64,000 nucleotides of DNA from positions 935,613 to 999,612 of the forward strand of contig LSYV01000036.1 of NCBI GenBank assembly GCA_001584585.1, written 5' to 3'. The notes under the pieces are model-generated. The model did not search any database, was not told the origin of the DNA, and saw only the letters and a program-made list of their open reading frames with translations. How positions within the stretch are numbered: the first letter of the stretch is position 1; each line of letters opens with the position of its first letter. The position numbers and the translations under genes were made by a program. This DNA is from Gonium pectorale. Taxonomy: Eukaryota; Chlorophyta; Chlorophyceae; Chlamydomonadales; Volvocaceae. Positions 44,487-58,600 of this stretch are shown here, in pieces.

Positions 44487-47400
44487 TCAAGGCTCCCCTC
44501 CCTTTGCGCCCTCGCCCCGCTCACGGCCACACGCCCCCTTGTGCCCCGCCCGCCAGTGCTCCAGCTGGCAGGGCCGGCAGCAGTAGCCCACCGACCCGCA
44601 CCGCGCGCACGCCTTGAGCGCCAGGTCAGCCTCGCTGTCGCCCTCCAGGTTGGCGCAGGTGGGGTTGGCACAACGGCTCGGCAGCAGGCGACGCGCTTCG
44701 GCCGGCGGCGGCAGGGCGGAGGCCAGCGACTCAGCCTCGAGCCGTGGCCGCCACAACCCCTCGAAACCACCGCCGCCGGCGCCCTCCAGGTACACAGCCA
44801 AGCCCTCCGCATCCGACGCGACATCCGGCTCTCCGCACGCCCTCAGCTCTGCCGCTGCCCTTCGAAGCAGCTCCGGCCGCCAGGGCAGCGGCGACGGCGT
44901 TCGGCTGCCGGCTCTGCTGGCGTCCGAGGGCCCCGCCGGCGCCGCCGCGCCCAGCGCAGAGGTGACAGTAGTGGGCGTGGATTCCCACACCGGCGCTGCC
45001 TCGCTGACGTCATTACCGGCCGCCGCCGCCGCCGCCAACCCGCCGTAAGGATGGGGCTGCCCTGACGGCCCGGCAGCTGCCTCAGACACAGGCCAGACCA
45101 GCCCCATGGCTACCTCAGCTACGGCGCAGCAGCCTGCAATGGTAAGGCGCAGAAAGCTGCGGCCTTCGATGGTGGCCCCGCTTGTCCGGGGCACCACCCG
45201 CACGAGCGCGTCCAGCAGCGGCACCGCGCCTAAACCCTCCAGCAGCAGCGCCCGCCAGCCGCCGTCATCCGGGCCGCCCGCCGGCACGATGCCGTCGGTC
45301 ACGACCACGCCGACGTTGTTCTCGCCCCCGTCTTTGCCCCCATCCGCGCCTGCCTCGTGCCCCGTCTCGTGTCCCGTCTCGTGTCCGGACCCGGACCGGG
45401 CCGGCGCACGCGGGGTGCAGCGGTCCGCCAGCGGCGGAATGCAGCGGAGGAGGCGGAGAAGCGGACCAGGATAGAGGGTATGCCCAACCATGGGCAGCTG
45501 TATGGCCTTGAGTATTGTCCGCGACAGCTCCGGCAGCAGCTGGCAGGCGGCGAAGGACAGCAGGCGGCCCAGCTGCTGCGAGGCGTGAGAGAGGGGCGGC
45601 CCGTCAACGGCCGCTGCTGCGTCCGGCCCGGCCGCGGCCGCCGCCGCGTCAGGCCCGGTCTCGGGGTTCTCGCAAAGAGCGACCACGACGCTCGCGGCCG
45701 CCGACAGGAAGCAATGGTGGGTATCGTGCTCAGGAACCCACGGGTCCCCGAAGAATGCCTGCGGGTCGACGGTCCGCAGCAGCTTGCTCAGCGTCGCCAG
45801 CAGGGCAGCCGCCTGGCGCGGATCGCCGTACGCCAGCAGCGGCGCCAGGTACGGCCAGAAGCCAGTGGTTTCAGCGGGATCGTCGGCGCACGCCAGGTTC
45901 CGAAGGACTGTGGCCTCCGGGCCCCGCGGGTCCCGGCCGGCGCCGCGCATCAGGCGCTCGAGGCAGGGCAGCAGGCCGGCGGTCAGCGCCGCCGCCACCG
46001 CGGGGGGCGGCACGGCCGGCAGCGAGAGCGCGCCTGTGGTTTCAGGCGCGCAAAGGTCAAGAGCAAAGTGCCGTGTAGCAAAGCGTAACGGGAACACCAG
46101 CACCACGCTCTGTCGCGCTCGTAAGCGAACGTCAGAGAGCAGTGAGGGCTGGCCCCACGACAGCATGTATGCAAACAGCGGAGTGGAGTCGGGTAACGCA
46201 GTGCCTAGAGATTGTGGAGCGAAGCAGGCGCCCTCGCCAACCAAGTCCCACCTTAGTCAACCAAGTCCCAACAGCCACCTCACCGCAGTAGGCCAGCCCG
46301 CGGCTCTGAGACAAGTGGAGCACCTTGCCGAGGACGGGCAGCTGGCTGCCGGCCGCTGAGTACGGCAGTAGGTGGGTCGCAACGCCAACCGCCAACTGCC
46401 ACCAGTCCTGCGTCGCCGCAGCCGCACGGCTGACAGCCTCTGGCGTTCCGTCGGGCAGGGATGGCAAGAGAAAGAAGGCACCGGTGAGGGACCTGTGGCC
46501 AACCATGTAGACCAGCTCTTCGCGCACCACGCGGCGCAGCGTCCCGGCCGGCACGTGACCGCGAGGACTGCCGCTGCCGGCCCCAGTTCCGGTGCCGCTG
46601 GCTGCACCGCCGCTTTGGGGGCTAACACCTCGTACCCCGCTCGTCAGCTCCCGCGCCGAGGCCACTGCCAGCCAGCCGACCCGCATCAGCAGCGCCAGGG
46701 CCGCGTGCCTCCCCGGCGGCGGCGCCTTCTCCAGGTGCAGCATGTCTGGGATGCCCATGAGCCGCCAGGTTGCCAGACGGCACATCCTCCGGCCTGTGTT
46801 GGATTCGGCATCGTCCTTGGGCAGCGCAGCGAGCAGCTCGGGCGGCATGCCGTAGGCGGGGCCGCCGTCCGCGTCGCACAGAACCGCCAGGCCGAGGCAC
46901 AGCGCCGCGTGCCGCGCGCAGGCGCCCGAAGCAGTGAGCCGCAGGCGTTCAGCTAGCTGCTTGAAGCTCGGGCCGTTTCCGCCGTCCTCGTCCTTAGCCG
47001 CATACTCGTCATATAGAATCTTCAACTCTGTCAGCGTCAGGGCAGCGTTGCTGGTCACATACTCCAGAGCCGTCAGTCCCTGACCTGGTCGTGCGCACAG
47101 GCCGCGCAGCCGCGTCAGCAGCAGCACCAGCGCCCGCCCCGCGTGCTCCAGCACCTGGCTGCCCTCCAGGGCGGCCACCAGCTCTTCGCACAGCTCGGGG
47201 GGCTCGCGCAGGTCTGAGTCGTGGCAGATCTGGCAGGCAAGCTGGATGGGCAGGCTTGCAAAGGCCAGGACGTCCAAGGTGTACGCGGCTGGTGACGATG
47301 GAGTTGTCGGGCCGCCCCGCGCCTCCAGCCACGCCCGCGCCACCTCTGTCTCGTCAAGGGACTCTGTGAGCGCTGCTAGTTGGCGACCGGCGGCGTGGAG

Positions 47401-47907
47401 CGCCTGGCTGCGAAAGAGAACGAGCAGCATCCAGGGCCCCTGGTTGCCGCTGTGCAAGGCCGCTGGAAGTTTGAGGAGATGCGCCACGGCGGCTATGGCT
47501 GCTTGTGCGATCTCGCGGGACAGCTGCTGTCTGCTGCCACCCTCGCCGTCCAGCTCGTGAAGCTGCAGCCGCAGCGATGCGCCCAGGAGGCTTAGCAGCG
47601 GCCGGCTTGGAGGGCCGAAAACCACATGGACGAGACCTGGCAGCGCCTTGAACGTGTCATAGTCCAGCGTGCGCAGGAAGTATGACGCTCCAGCTAGGGA
47701 CTGCCTGATGGTCCGCAGCTCCGCAGCGCGTAGACGGGCGAGGGGCGAGCCACCGGCAGCGCCTCGGTCCGCATTGCTCGCGAACAGCGGCTCGACAGCT
47801 CCTGACAGACGCCGAAACGCTTCTCTGGCAGTCGCAAGCAGGTCAGGCACACTGGTGTTGCCCGTGTTGCCGCCCCGCCCCGCCCAGCGACGCCGCGCTG
47901 CCGACAT
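44487..47907 (-). CDS. MYND zinc-finger protein, intact paralogue
   Basis: Two exons, 46284-47907 and 44487-46033, joined in phase 1, give 1056 aa. Most of the protein is Leu/Ala-rich helical sequence that suggests a helical-repeat scaffold (for example LEHAGRALVLLLTRL and WPYLAPLLAYGDPRQ). A MYND zinc finger lies at about residues 996-1043, with zinc ligands in CANPTC, CARCG, GYCCRPC and HWRAGHKGAC. MYND fingers bind proline-rich partners or sit beside SET domains; no SET domain is seen here, so a protein-interaction role is inferred. The family is large in volvocine algae. It converges on the broken copy at 35670-38910. The start at 47907 is the first Met of a long frame and agrees with the paralogue's N-terminus (MSA-x-R). 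Confidence 0.85.
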
Positions 47908-49634
47908 TATTGCGGGACACAGGCGAACCAGGCAGCTAGCGGACTCATAAATGGCATCAATGCTTTATGCATAACTAAGGCGCAGCCGGCTCCTTATCGT
48001 GCCCTATTGCCTGTCTCAAATTTGTATTGTGCAGTAGCCACTTGGACCAATCTGTGGAGAGTGCTCAGTATGTGGAATGTGCCCAATGTGGGCACTAGGG
48101 GGATTGACGTCGAGCTGCTCCGTACGCCGCGTACAGTAGTAATTTTGCAACATCCCGTGCCCCCCCTCCCGACACCGGCATGCCGCATAGGGAGTTGGGG
48201 GCTGTGTCGATGGAACTCGGAGATGGGTGGTGGAGTAGTTCCATACGGGGGGAAAGGCGACAGAGGGTTGGGTAAGGGGATGCAGAGACGGGGTGATCAG
48301 AAGCCCTTGACCGCGAGGTCCTGCACTATCACCACGCGCACGCTATCCCACGCGTCTTTTCTTCTCATCATATCAATGCGCGACAGCGGCTTGCGTAGCA
48401 TGGACCGCTATGCAACGGCGCGTCAAGCAGTTTCTACCGTGCGTGTGCCGCCCGCCCCAACGCCGCCCTACGGCCACTGCCACACGCAGCCGCCGCCCAG
48501 TGCCGCGGCGGCCGGTCCAACAATGTCCAACAGCCCAGGCACAAAGAGAAATCTGCACGAACGGGATCGTGAAGGTGTCGCAATACCAGAAGCATCCCCG
48601 AGCACGTCGTGTATGTTCCGCAAGCGGAGAGCAGTGAATTGGCTCGGGTGGTCGGTAACGTAGTAATCTCGCGAGTAGACCCCAACTGCCGCACTTCACA
48701 GCAACGCAGGTTACTGCGCGGCAACCGCACGCGGGCAGTCCAGCCCCTCACTCCACGGCGGCAACAGCCGGAATGACAGAGCTGTACGATAAAATACGGT
48801 GTACTACAGAACGTGCACACGTGCACGAAGCTCACCGCGTGTACGGCCCCGCCCCACCGGCGTCCGCACCAACAGCCTGGCCATGCTGGCCAAGCTGGGC
48901 CCAAGTCCAGGCCATCGGAATGCAGCTTATCGGCAATGGGCAAGTGCCCATCCGCATAACGTACCTGACCGTTGCTGCGCTTCACGCCCAGCCCCCGCGC
49001 GCCCTGGGATGAAAAAAGAGAATTTGGCGGAGAACGAGGGCGCCAGGAGGGGTATCGGTGCATCCCCGCGCCTAGCCCATTGCCCTTGCCCCAACGCTGG
49101 GCGTCCCGAATGGCACCCGGGGAACCGGAACCGCGTGACGCAGCGAGGGAAGGACCGGAGGCCTCCGCCCTAGCTGTCCACTCAGCCGGGGGCAGTACAC
49201 GTACGGCACGTACGGCCGTACGGCGGCGGGGCTCATCGCCAGACGCACGGCGGAGCAATGCGCAGCGGCCGTCGTCACTCCTTCCCCACACACACGGGCC
49301 CCACCACGCTGGATTACGCCACGAGACGCGCTTCACGGTGAACGCCAAGATGCTGGGGGTCACGCCGGGAGGCAACCTCCCTCCCTGCCCACGTGCCCAG
49401 CAACCCCGGTAGCGAGGCGGGTATTGCCGGCACTCGGTAGCGCTACTCGTGTCATGCACCTGCACGGCCCACAGCTGCGCCGCCGCTGCCCTGGCCCGTC
49501 CTGACCGGTGCCTGGCTGCTCAGTGCTAACGCGCTGACTAACCACACGCTCACGACAGGTACCTTCGAGCCAAGTTAAGCCGAGTTTAGGCTGCTCACGG
49601 GGAGCTTCATTGTGCATACCAACGGCTGAGAGGA
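47908..49634. other. Intergenic region
   Basis: It lies between the start of the MYND gene and the stop of the EF-hand membrane protein, both on the minus strand. No coding exon is recognised. The sequence has many gtacgg/ccgtac words, for example in the cluster at 49195-49225. Confidence 0.35.
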
Positions 49635-52600
49635 TCACGAGCCGTCAGCCGAGGAGGTCAGCATCGCGAAGAGCGTGGACGCTGCACCGCCCAGCAGCGT
49701 CACCGCGCCGGTGAAGATGGCGTTGCGCAGGTTGGTGTCGAGCGCGAAGCCGAACAGCGTGATGTACTCGGCGTCCAGCTGCATGTACCGCACCAGCACC
49801 TGCACGTGCACGTGTACGGAACGGGCGCACGGGAGAGCGTACGGACGGATTACGGATTACGGTACCGCACCAGCACTTGCACGGGTGCACGGGCGAATTA
49901 CCGCACGGAGGGGCTTCGGGCGTGTGCGGTCGGGCCAGAGTCAGGGGCCACATCTTTGCACGAGCGCTGAGTGCTAGGTCTTGGATGGCCCTCAATACCT
50001 GGGTCATATACAGCAGATGCGACGCCCCGCGCGGCTCCACACACACGCGCACTACCCGAGCCCCTCAACCCCTCGTACCCTCACGTGGTGACAGTCGCAG
50101 GCCACATCTGGCCAGCGTGTCCTGGCCACCCCATCCCCATCCCCATCCCCATCCCCCACTGCGCTTCCCGGCTCACTCCTGCCCATGCTCACCTCAACAC
50201 CGCTTGCCTGCAGCCTCGATGCACCGGAACGCCAGCGCGACCCGAATGACCACACCCAGTGAAACCCAGGGCGGCACACAAACAGTCGCACAGGCCCGCG
50301 CTCACGGCCCACCTCCATGATGCGCAGGGTCTCGACGAGCTGCTCCCGCCGCGCCGCCCGCACCTCCGGCTCCAGCGACCGACCCGCGGGTCCGTCCAGC
50401 GCCGCAACCTTCTCAACAACCGACACCTGCAGCACGCCAGCGAGGCGCACCCCGGCGTGGGCCGCTGCATATCGGCATTGGTCTGGAGACGGATGACGGC
50501 TTACTCCGCCCTCCCGTCCAGAACGCAGCGTAGCGGCGGCAAGGCGGAGCGGCACAAAGGCAGAGTACAGCAGCCCCAGCACGCCGTCCCTGCCGTTTTA
50601 GCCCCCAGCATGCCGTTCCTGCCGTTTTAGGATACTACGCAGGAGTTTATCTCCCCGTCGTCCCCGGCACATTCAAGTCCCATTATGTGCTTCGCAGCGC
50701 CTGAGCCCCGGCCTCACCGCTTCGCAGGAGAGGGCGGTCACTCCCTCGAGGTACTCGTCACCGGTGGCGGACTGGGGTAGGAGGAATGGTGGGGAGGGGT
50801 GGTGTGAAGGTGGGTGACTACAGTGATACAGTCAGCGCGATGGCGCCACAAGGGTGGGCGTCACAAGGGAAGGCGTTTGCATGCGCACGCGAAAGCGTGC
50901 CGTGCATTATGGAGTCGGCACACCGTTCTGTTATAGCTAGCTGCGAGCTCGCAGCTCGGGCGATTACCGGCGGCGCAGTTCAGAGGCGCTTCTATACCCA
51001 CAATTGTGATGATGGGGTGTATTGACACCGCCGCCCTGACTTACCGACCACACGACGTCGAAAACGAACGCCACCACTGCAGAAGAGGCAGGGGCAGTGG
51101 ACAGGGACAAGATGCCGTGGTTGAGGATAGTGTTCCTCGCCCGTTGATTGGTGGGCGGTGTTTTAGATGACGTTTACGCCAAGGTACGGCAAGGCAGGCT
51201 CCACTTCGGCTGCCATGCTCCAAAACTGAAAGTTGCAGAGAAGCAGGTCCCGCAGGTTCGCGCAGTCGTACATCCTTGCGCTCATCGTGCCCGACGATAC
51301 GCACACCACGCACCGCCAGGCCCTCCGGGACCCCCGTCGCACACCCCGGCCCACAAAGGGCAAGGCAAAGCAGAGTATGGACGACCCGCAACCGTCCACC
51401 CCCCCTTGGCAGCCGTACACACACGTCCGTAAATGTCGTACGTTACGCATGCGCGTCTCCTCGCTCGCTCACCCAGGTACGCGAAGCATGGGATGACCCA
51501 CAGCACAAACAGCTGCAGGTCGGCGTTCTCGGGGGTGAAGGACAGCAGCGCGCCCTGCAGGGGGGGAGGGAGGGAGGGAGGCGCACACACGAAGATTCCG
51601 CAAGGGGCGCGGAAGCAGCAAGGGGGCACGCTTAAAGGCATGGTAGATGGGCGATGGGTTGGCGAGGAACGGAGGGGCGACAAACGGGGTCGCTGGGAAG
51701 TAAGCCAGGCAACAGGGAATGGGGGGGGGGGGGCGCAGAGAAGCATTAGCTCTACATTAAGTCTGTACAAAGGCGCGCGGGTAGAGACGGTGACCATGAC
51801 CGGGAGAGGTGCAAATGGCATGGGGACAGAAGTCCGCTCCACAAGGCATTGGGTACGCAGGCCGGATGCGGCGCCGTTGTAGCCGGATCGGCCGTACATT
51901 TACTTTGCTTGCATTATCCCCTTCGGACCCACAGTGAGACCGATCATACCAGCAGAGCCTACGCCGCGCCCCAGCTATGGGACGGCCCTGGGGTCCAACT
52001 CTCTCAGCGTGAAAGGAGAGCAGCGCCCACCCCTGGCATCGCCGTTGACAGATCATTGGCACGGGACAGACCGCACAGACCTTCACTCTTTGCCCCGCTG
52101 TTGCCCCGCTGGTCGCCGCCACGACGCCGGTGACCGCCGCCGCCAGCAGCGGCCGCACCAGCAGCGGCCTCGCACGCGTGTTACGTCGTCAGATGAAACC
52201 CAATACCAACCCCTGCCACTCCACCTTTGCCCCACTGACTGATCAGTGACCCGTGGGTCACTTTGGCCCCAGGTTGCACGGGAACGGCCGCTGTGTCCAT
52301 AGGCCAAAGCCGTACCCGTCTGCCCTACTCAGCCTCTAGAAACTCGTGATTTCATGCCCCTCCGGCAAAAGCAAATGCCTTCCGACTGTGTGACCCGCCC
52401 GCCCACCTTTGCCCAGCTGGCCGATACGATGGCCGTGACGGCCGCCGCGGACAGCAGCACCACGGTCAGGTGCATCTCGATGGCGCGGAGGGCGAGCGGG
52501 TTGGGACTCTGGTAGTAGCGGCGAAGCTGGAGGGGGCGGGCACGGCAAGAACACGGCGTCATCAGGAGTGGCAGGGGCGTAGTTAAAGAAGTAACCAGCA

Positions 52601-55600
52601 GGCGATGGCTGGTTTCGGCGCATAGGGCGTATGACGGGCGGGTTGGGGCTGTGGCGGTGTCGTCGCAGCTGATGACGTGAGGGAGGTGCTCAATGAAGGA
52701 TTTGGAGCGGGGAAAACGGTGGTGCGGAGAGCCAGTAGGCCAGTAGGGATCTGGTGATGGTCCCCGAGCTCAGGGCCGCTGGGGAAAGTGGTTGGGTTGG
52801 GTTGCTGACGGGAGGAGGTTGTAATCCAGCCTACGAGGGCGGTGTTTTACGCATGCGATACGGAGTCCAGAAAACATGTCTAACACTTAGCGAGCAAAGG
52901 CATCTTAGCCGGCAGCCTGTGAAACCTCAATCGCGCCCGACCCGAGTACGGTGTGTGCATGGCGCGGGAGTGTGCGTCGAGCGCGGTGAGGGAGCGGCTA
53001 CAGGCATATGGGGAGGACCGGAGGCTTGCGAGTGTTAAGAGATGTTCCGGCAGCTGCGGCGGCACTGACCGGTCGAGGCTCGAAAGAATGCAAGGGTCGG
53101 GGCCTGGAGACGCAAGGTGTGGCACACTGGCGAGGCGGCACGCGGGCTGAGGGCTGGCTGGAAGCTAGCGAGTATACTTGTTGGGGGTGGGGGTGCAAGA
53201 GGCGCGGCGCCCACAATCGGGCATTCCTCCACCCCGCTGCTATGCATGACCCCACCACGGCCATGGCCAGATGCAAGCCAGCCGTGCCCGGCACGAGGCT
53301 CCGCAATCAGCCCCTCTGTGTCACCTGCTATCGCTTTGTGGTACCCCGGGCCCCCCGCCGACCCGCTTGAAGCTTCCCTGGCCAGCATGCTTTCCCCTTC
53401 TAACATCTTGACCCCCAGTCCACCCCACCCGCACCCCCGCCCGCGTGCCGTCAGCCACCTAGGGACAAAGCCACCTGGGCACCTGGGCACCAAGCCGCCA
53501 AGCCGCCAAGCGACCAAGCCACCTAGGCACCTGGCCACCGCCCCGTTCCTCGGGTCACTCGCCGCATCCGCCGCACCTTGGACCAGAGCAGCAGCTCCTC
53601 GGGCGTGTGCTTGTTGAGGCAGGGAAGCTCCTCCGCGCGGGCGGCCTCCCGGTTGAGGAGCACCTGGGGTGGGGGGCGGCGGGCAAGGGGCCAGGGGCGA
53701 GGTGGGGCGTGTATAAACTTGCGGCGATGGCTTGGAGGACGGGAAGGGCGGGGTCTAGCATGCAGTGGCCACGGGGATGACTTGGGGGAGGCATTGGAGC
53801 CGGTGAGGGACAGCGGGCGGGTCGGGGGGCGTCGGCTTGGAACGAGGGGAGCCAACGAGGGCGAATTGGGTTGGGCATGAGCAAGCGTCCGGTCGCCACT
53901 GGGAGCATCTGGCGAGGGCAGCAGAGTGCTGGTAGCACACCCACCGAGAAGTAGCTGCTGATGTGCTTCATCCACAGCAGGTACTCGGCGCAGTCCGCGG
54001 CTACGAGCGTCGTGAGGTTGGGGGACGGCGCGCGTGGGTCGGTGGGCGGCAGGGAGGGACGCAGGGAGGTAGGGAATGCGGGCCCGCACGCGGGCGGCTG
54101 TTGGCGGCGGCTGGCGAGAGTGCGCAGTGGCCTGCGTGAACGCGTGTGTCGGCAACGCGAAGTAGAGCACGGCAGCGCGGTGGCCGGTGAGTGAGGCGAT
54201 GGGGAAGGTGCATGCGCCCAGGGGGCAGGGCGGGGCAGGAGGGAGGCAGACCCGCAGACAGCGAGGCACGTGCCGGGCACGGCACCCAAGCATGAGCACC
54301 ACCCAAGCATGAGCAGTACCCAAGCATGAGCAGCGGCCTGTGAGTGGATGCGGATGCGTTCGCTGTCACCACCAGCATGAGCAGCGGCCACTGGGGCGGG
54401 CCGAGGCTGCTCCGCGCCGCCGCCCCTCCGCAGCCGCCCACCCATCCAAGCACCACCCAAGCATCCAAGCAGTCACTACCGCAGGAATGTCCATCACGTG
54501 TCCATACCGGTACTCTGCACATTCCTGACCGTCCCGAGTCCTGACTTCCCAATGCCTGCCGCCCGGCAAACACTCATCCAGGTAGGCACGCGATACAACG
54601 GACTCACGCTCCGAGTAGGCGAACCAGATGTTGTACAGCAGGCCGTACACCTCGAAGGGCAATACCCAGAGCGCCAGCGGCTCCCGCCCTACCAGGTTGT
54701 GGACCAGGAAGAAGCGGGCCTAGTGGGGTGGGCGGCGGGGCGGGGTGGGCGCCGGGGGGTGGGCGGGGTAGGCGAGGTGGGTGGGGCGAGGGCAGCTGGA
54801 ATGAAAATGATGTGCCCCCATCGTGTGCCCCCTACAGCGCCCCCTTGTGCCCCCTACAGCGCCCCCTTGTGCCCCCTACAGCGTGCCAAGCTGCCAACCT
54901 ACTTTGCTACCTTGCCCCCAACCCCAACCCGGCGGGTTGGAGTTGGCTTGGGTATGGCGGCAGGTTGAGGGAAGCTGGGCAGCTGGGGCAGCTGCTTTAT
55001 GAACCCATCTTCTTTCGGCTACAGTGTCCCATAAAGCAGCCCCCCAACCCAGTCCAAGCAGGTTGTGGGCAGGTTGGAGGTGGCTTGGGTTTGGCGACAT
55101 ACTATCTGTGAAACGGTAGGTGGAACAAGGGACGGCCGCCCCGACATTCACCGTATAGCAGCCGATTCGCCAGCGAATCACCAGCACCGTGGCGAATTAC
55201 CAGCACCGGCCGCCATTCCACCCCAACCCGCCCCACCAGTCGGTGCAGCAGCTCCAGGCCGACGGCGAACAGCAGCGGCATCGCGGCGTTGAGTGAGGTG
55301 TGCAGGGAGCTGCGGGGAGGTACAGGTTCGCACAGCACAGAATCGTGGGCGTTGCTGGACGGCGGATCGACTGGGGACAGTACGGTAGTGCGGAGGTTGG
55401 CCGGAAGGACCTAAGAGATCGGCGGTGGCCCAGAACAAAAGAAGAGCACGCAGATGCGGACACGATCACCCGGACACCCAGAAGCTTGGCTCGTGCCTTC
55501 TTCGTACTCCATATCCGCCACCAGGGCCCCGTGAGCTTGTCAGAGAGGTTGAGAGGGTGTGCGGAGGGTGGTGAACGCCACGGGCCGGCTCGCACCGGCC

Positions 55601-58600
55601 GCCAAACGCACCAGTCGAAGGACTCGCGGGCCTTGGCCTTTATCCGCTCCATGAGCGCCCTAATAGTCATGCCGTACGGCTGGCCGTTGTGGTCGTTGCC
55701 GGGCAGCGGCGCCGACACGTTGCCCAGCTGGAAGATCACCTTGCACTGCTCCTGTGGGGCCAGAGCAGGAACAGTGCGGGTGGGTGACTCACGGAGTCAC
55801 CTGGGCAGGGTTGGGTTACATCCGGGTGTTATCGTGTTACAGGTTATTGCAGGCTACATGTTCGCCATAGCTGCGTGTGGGGATAACGAACATACTGCTG
55901 AGGGACACGATTGCCGCCTCGAACCCGCTTCTGCGCCTGGCACCAGAAGACGCGAGCCCGCCGCTGTACCCCGGACAGCCTGGGAAAACGGAGAAGGAAG
56001 CCCCTCGCCTAATCAACCCTCTGGTAACGGCGGCCCTCCAATGTGCCAATGTGCCATGCCTCAACAACAAGCGCGCATCCATCCATGGCCGAGGATACAC
56101 AGCTGGAACCCTGTACCCCTTTTTCACGACTCAGGAGGGTGCTGTAGGGTCTTGCTACACAGCCACCAATGGCTGTACTCCGCCCGCGCTTCCGCGCCGG
56201 CTTCTTCGGGGTTTTGCCCGCCAATCACATCTCGTTCGCCGCAGCTCTTGGAACCGCTGCCTCGCACCTTTAGGCTGTCAAAGTCGCGGCAGCTCAGCTT
56301 CAGGGCGGCCGAGAAGATGAGGAACTGCGGCGGGCAGGCGCGGGCAACCAATAACAAGCTAGGGCTATGGCGTGCATGGCAGTTTGCAATCGAGGGCAAA
56401 TGGGCTCGCGCAACACGAATCGCCCTAAACCCGGCGAGCGCTAAATGCTGCGGTGACCAGCTTTGTGGCGCGCAATGACCAGTCGCCGCCAACGTGCGGC
56501 CGTTCCACACCTGCAGTACGGCAATGGGCAGTACGGAGCCCCAGCAGCTGAGCCCCTCGGCCAGCAGGAAGGGGCCGTCCCCTCCCGCCCGGGCGAGCTT
56601 GGCAACGTAGGCCACCTGCGGAGGGGCGCGAGATCCGGGCGAGATCCGGGCGCCGATGAGCGGGTGGGGTGTGGGTGGACCCGGAGCCTCACATCACACG
56701 GGAGCGTGCGAACCAAACAAACAACCACGCAGGGAACGCTGCCAGCAGCAGGACGGCGCTAAGAGAGAAGCAGCAGGGGAGCATTACCAGCATAAGTTTC
56801 ATCGGCATAATACGTAGAAGTACGGCCAAACAAGTCAAAGCAGGGCGTCGTCTCGCAAACATGGGAGCGCCGTAGCATCGAGGATATTCTCCCTAACCAG
56901 CCCTGCCAGCCTGCCTTCATAGTTCATGAGAAGGACAAGAACCTCCAACGGGACCGCGCACAGCCACACAGGCGAGCCAGCCTGTCAAGATGACATGGCA
57001 TGATGCCCTCGGGTGGTGCGGTGCATAGGGGCGCTTCGCATATGAATTGCTGGCCGCCCGCCTCAAGCTGACAACGTATCCCTGGCCACTCCCCGCTACC
57101 CCAGGCTGCCCCGCTCCCCGCCACCCCAGGCTCCCCGCCCGCTCCGACGCCCCACCAGCGGCACCCAAGAAGCGACGAACTGCAGCCAGGTGAGCAACAC
57201 CAGGGACGCGTGCAGCGAGGCCGCCGACCCGTGGGTCAGCCCCAGCAGCCCCAGCTGGCGGCGCAGCTTGCGGGCTTGGTGCAGGTAGATGGAGAAGCGG
57301 ATGCGTGCCAGGCCGGAGGCGGCGGGCTTGGACCTGAGGGGACGGGGTTTCGGGCGGTTTCAAGAGCGGGGGTTGCGGGAACCGGGTAGATACATGCCGC
57401 AGTATATCCTGCTTCGAGCAGGTCGCTCCCCCCCACGGCGCCCGCCCCGCTCCCCCTGGCTCGATTGTCTCCACGCGTCCCCGCCTTGGTCAGCAGCCCA
57501 GGCACGCAGCAGCCCCCGACACACCTACCAGCTTGACTTGAACGGGAGCCACAGCGGCAGCAGGTTGAAGGACAGGTAGGTTAGCACGAAGGTCCGCACG
57601 CTGAAGCGCTGCTCCAAGTCTGCAGATTCGCCGAACGAAGGCGGGGGTGACGGCGGCGGCGCCGGCGGCACCGAGCCTGTTGACGACGATGGCGGCGGCG
57701 GCGTGGCGTGGCAGCGGCAGGCCTTACAAGCCCGGTGGCCCTCGGCCGTGATGGCAATAGACATGCCTGCAGGCGGCGGCCGCAGTCCCAGTTCGATTCG
57801 TTGGGTTGCAACGGCAGTTGGTGGCTTTCAGAACATGCGATTTGAAGAAGACAAGCTGCATCAAAGGAAAGCGTGGTCGGCGCTGCGTATGCCTAGCATC
57901 TCCAAATGCACTGCTGAACATACGCAGTGCGACGAGAGGGAGGCCTGGGGGCACACATGGTGAGAGCAGGGTCATTGTCGGTTGTCGCTGTTAGTCTCCC
58001 CATCTGCATTCAGTGCTGCTGCGCGCGTGGTGCGCAGTGCGTACGGCACCTGCGTTGGCTGCGTAGCCGAGGAAATGCTGGAAGAGCGTAATGTCCATGG
58101 TGGTGTAGCGCTCCGTCAGGGCTATCCACAGCTCCGTATCCTGCGCGGGCGGCGCCAGGGGGGCACTGCCGTACTGAACGCGCAGAGGACAGCGGGCCGG
58201 TGCGCCTTTGGGTAATCATGTAAGGTCAATCCTCGTGCGTCGCAGAGGGTACCTAATAGAAAGGGCAGGCGTGCATATGGCGGTAGCTGTGGTAGTGTCA
58301 GCTCAGACGCCTTGGGAAACGACTTGCCCGCGAGCCTAAATGCCCAAGGGCAGACATCCCTTGCAAGTGCTCCTGTTAGGGACATGACGCTCACCTGCAG
58401 CAACAGCGCAAAGCACTTGCCGATGATGACTTTTCTGCCGCTGCCGGGCTGGCCGCTGTCGGCACCATCGGCGCCATCCGCCTGGCCATCGGCCATGGCC
58501 ATTGCCACAGCCCTCAGCAGCCTGCGCCGTATCACGTCATCCTTGGCGTTCTGCATCTCCATGCTGAGCGGGTGCTGTGTAGAGACCAGGCTGTGCAGGA

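Noticed and set aside
48434..49465. Minus-strand open frame of 343 codons
   Set aside because: Arg/Gly/Ala/Pro/Cys-rich composition without domains, and an equally long frame lies on the opposite strand; chance in high-GC DNA.
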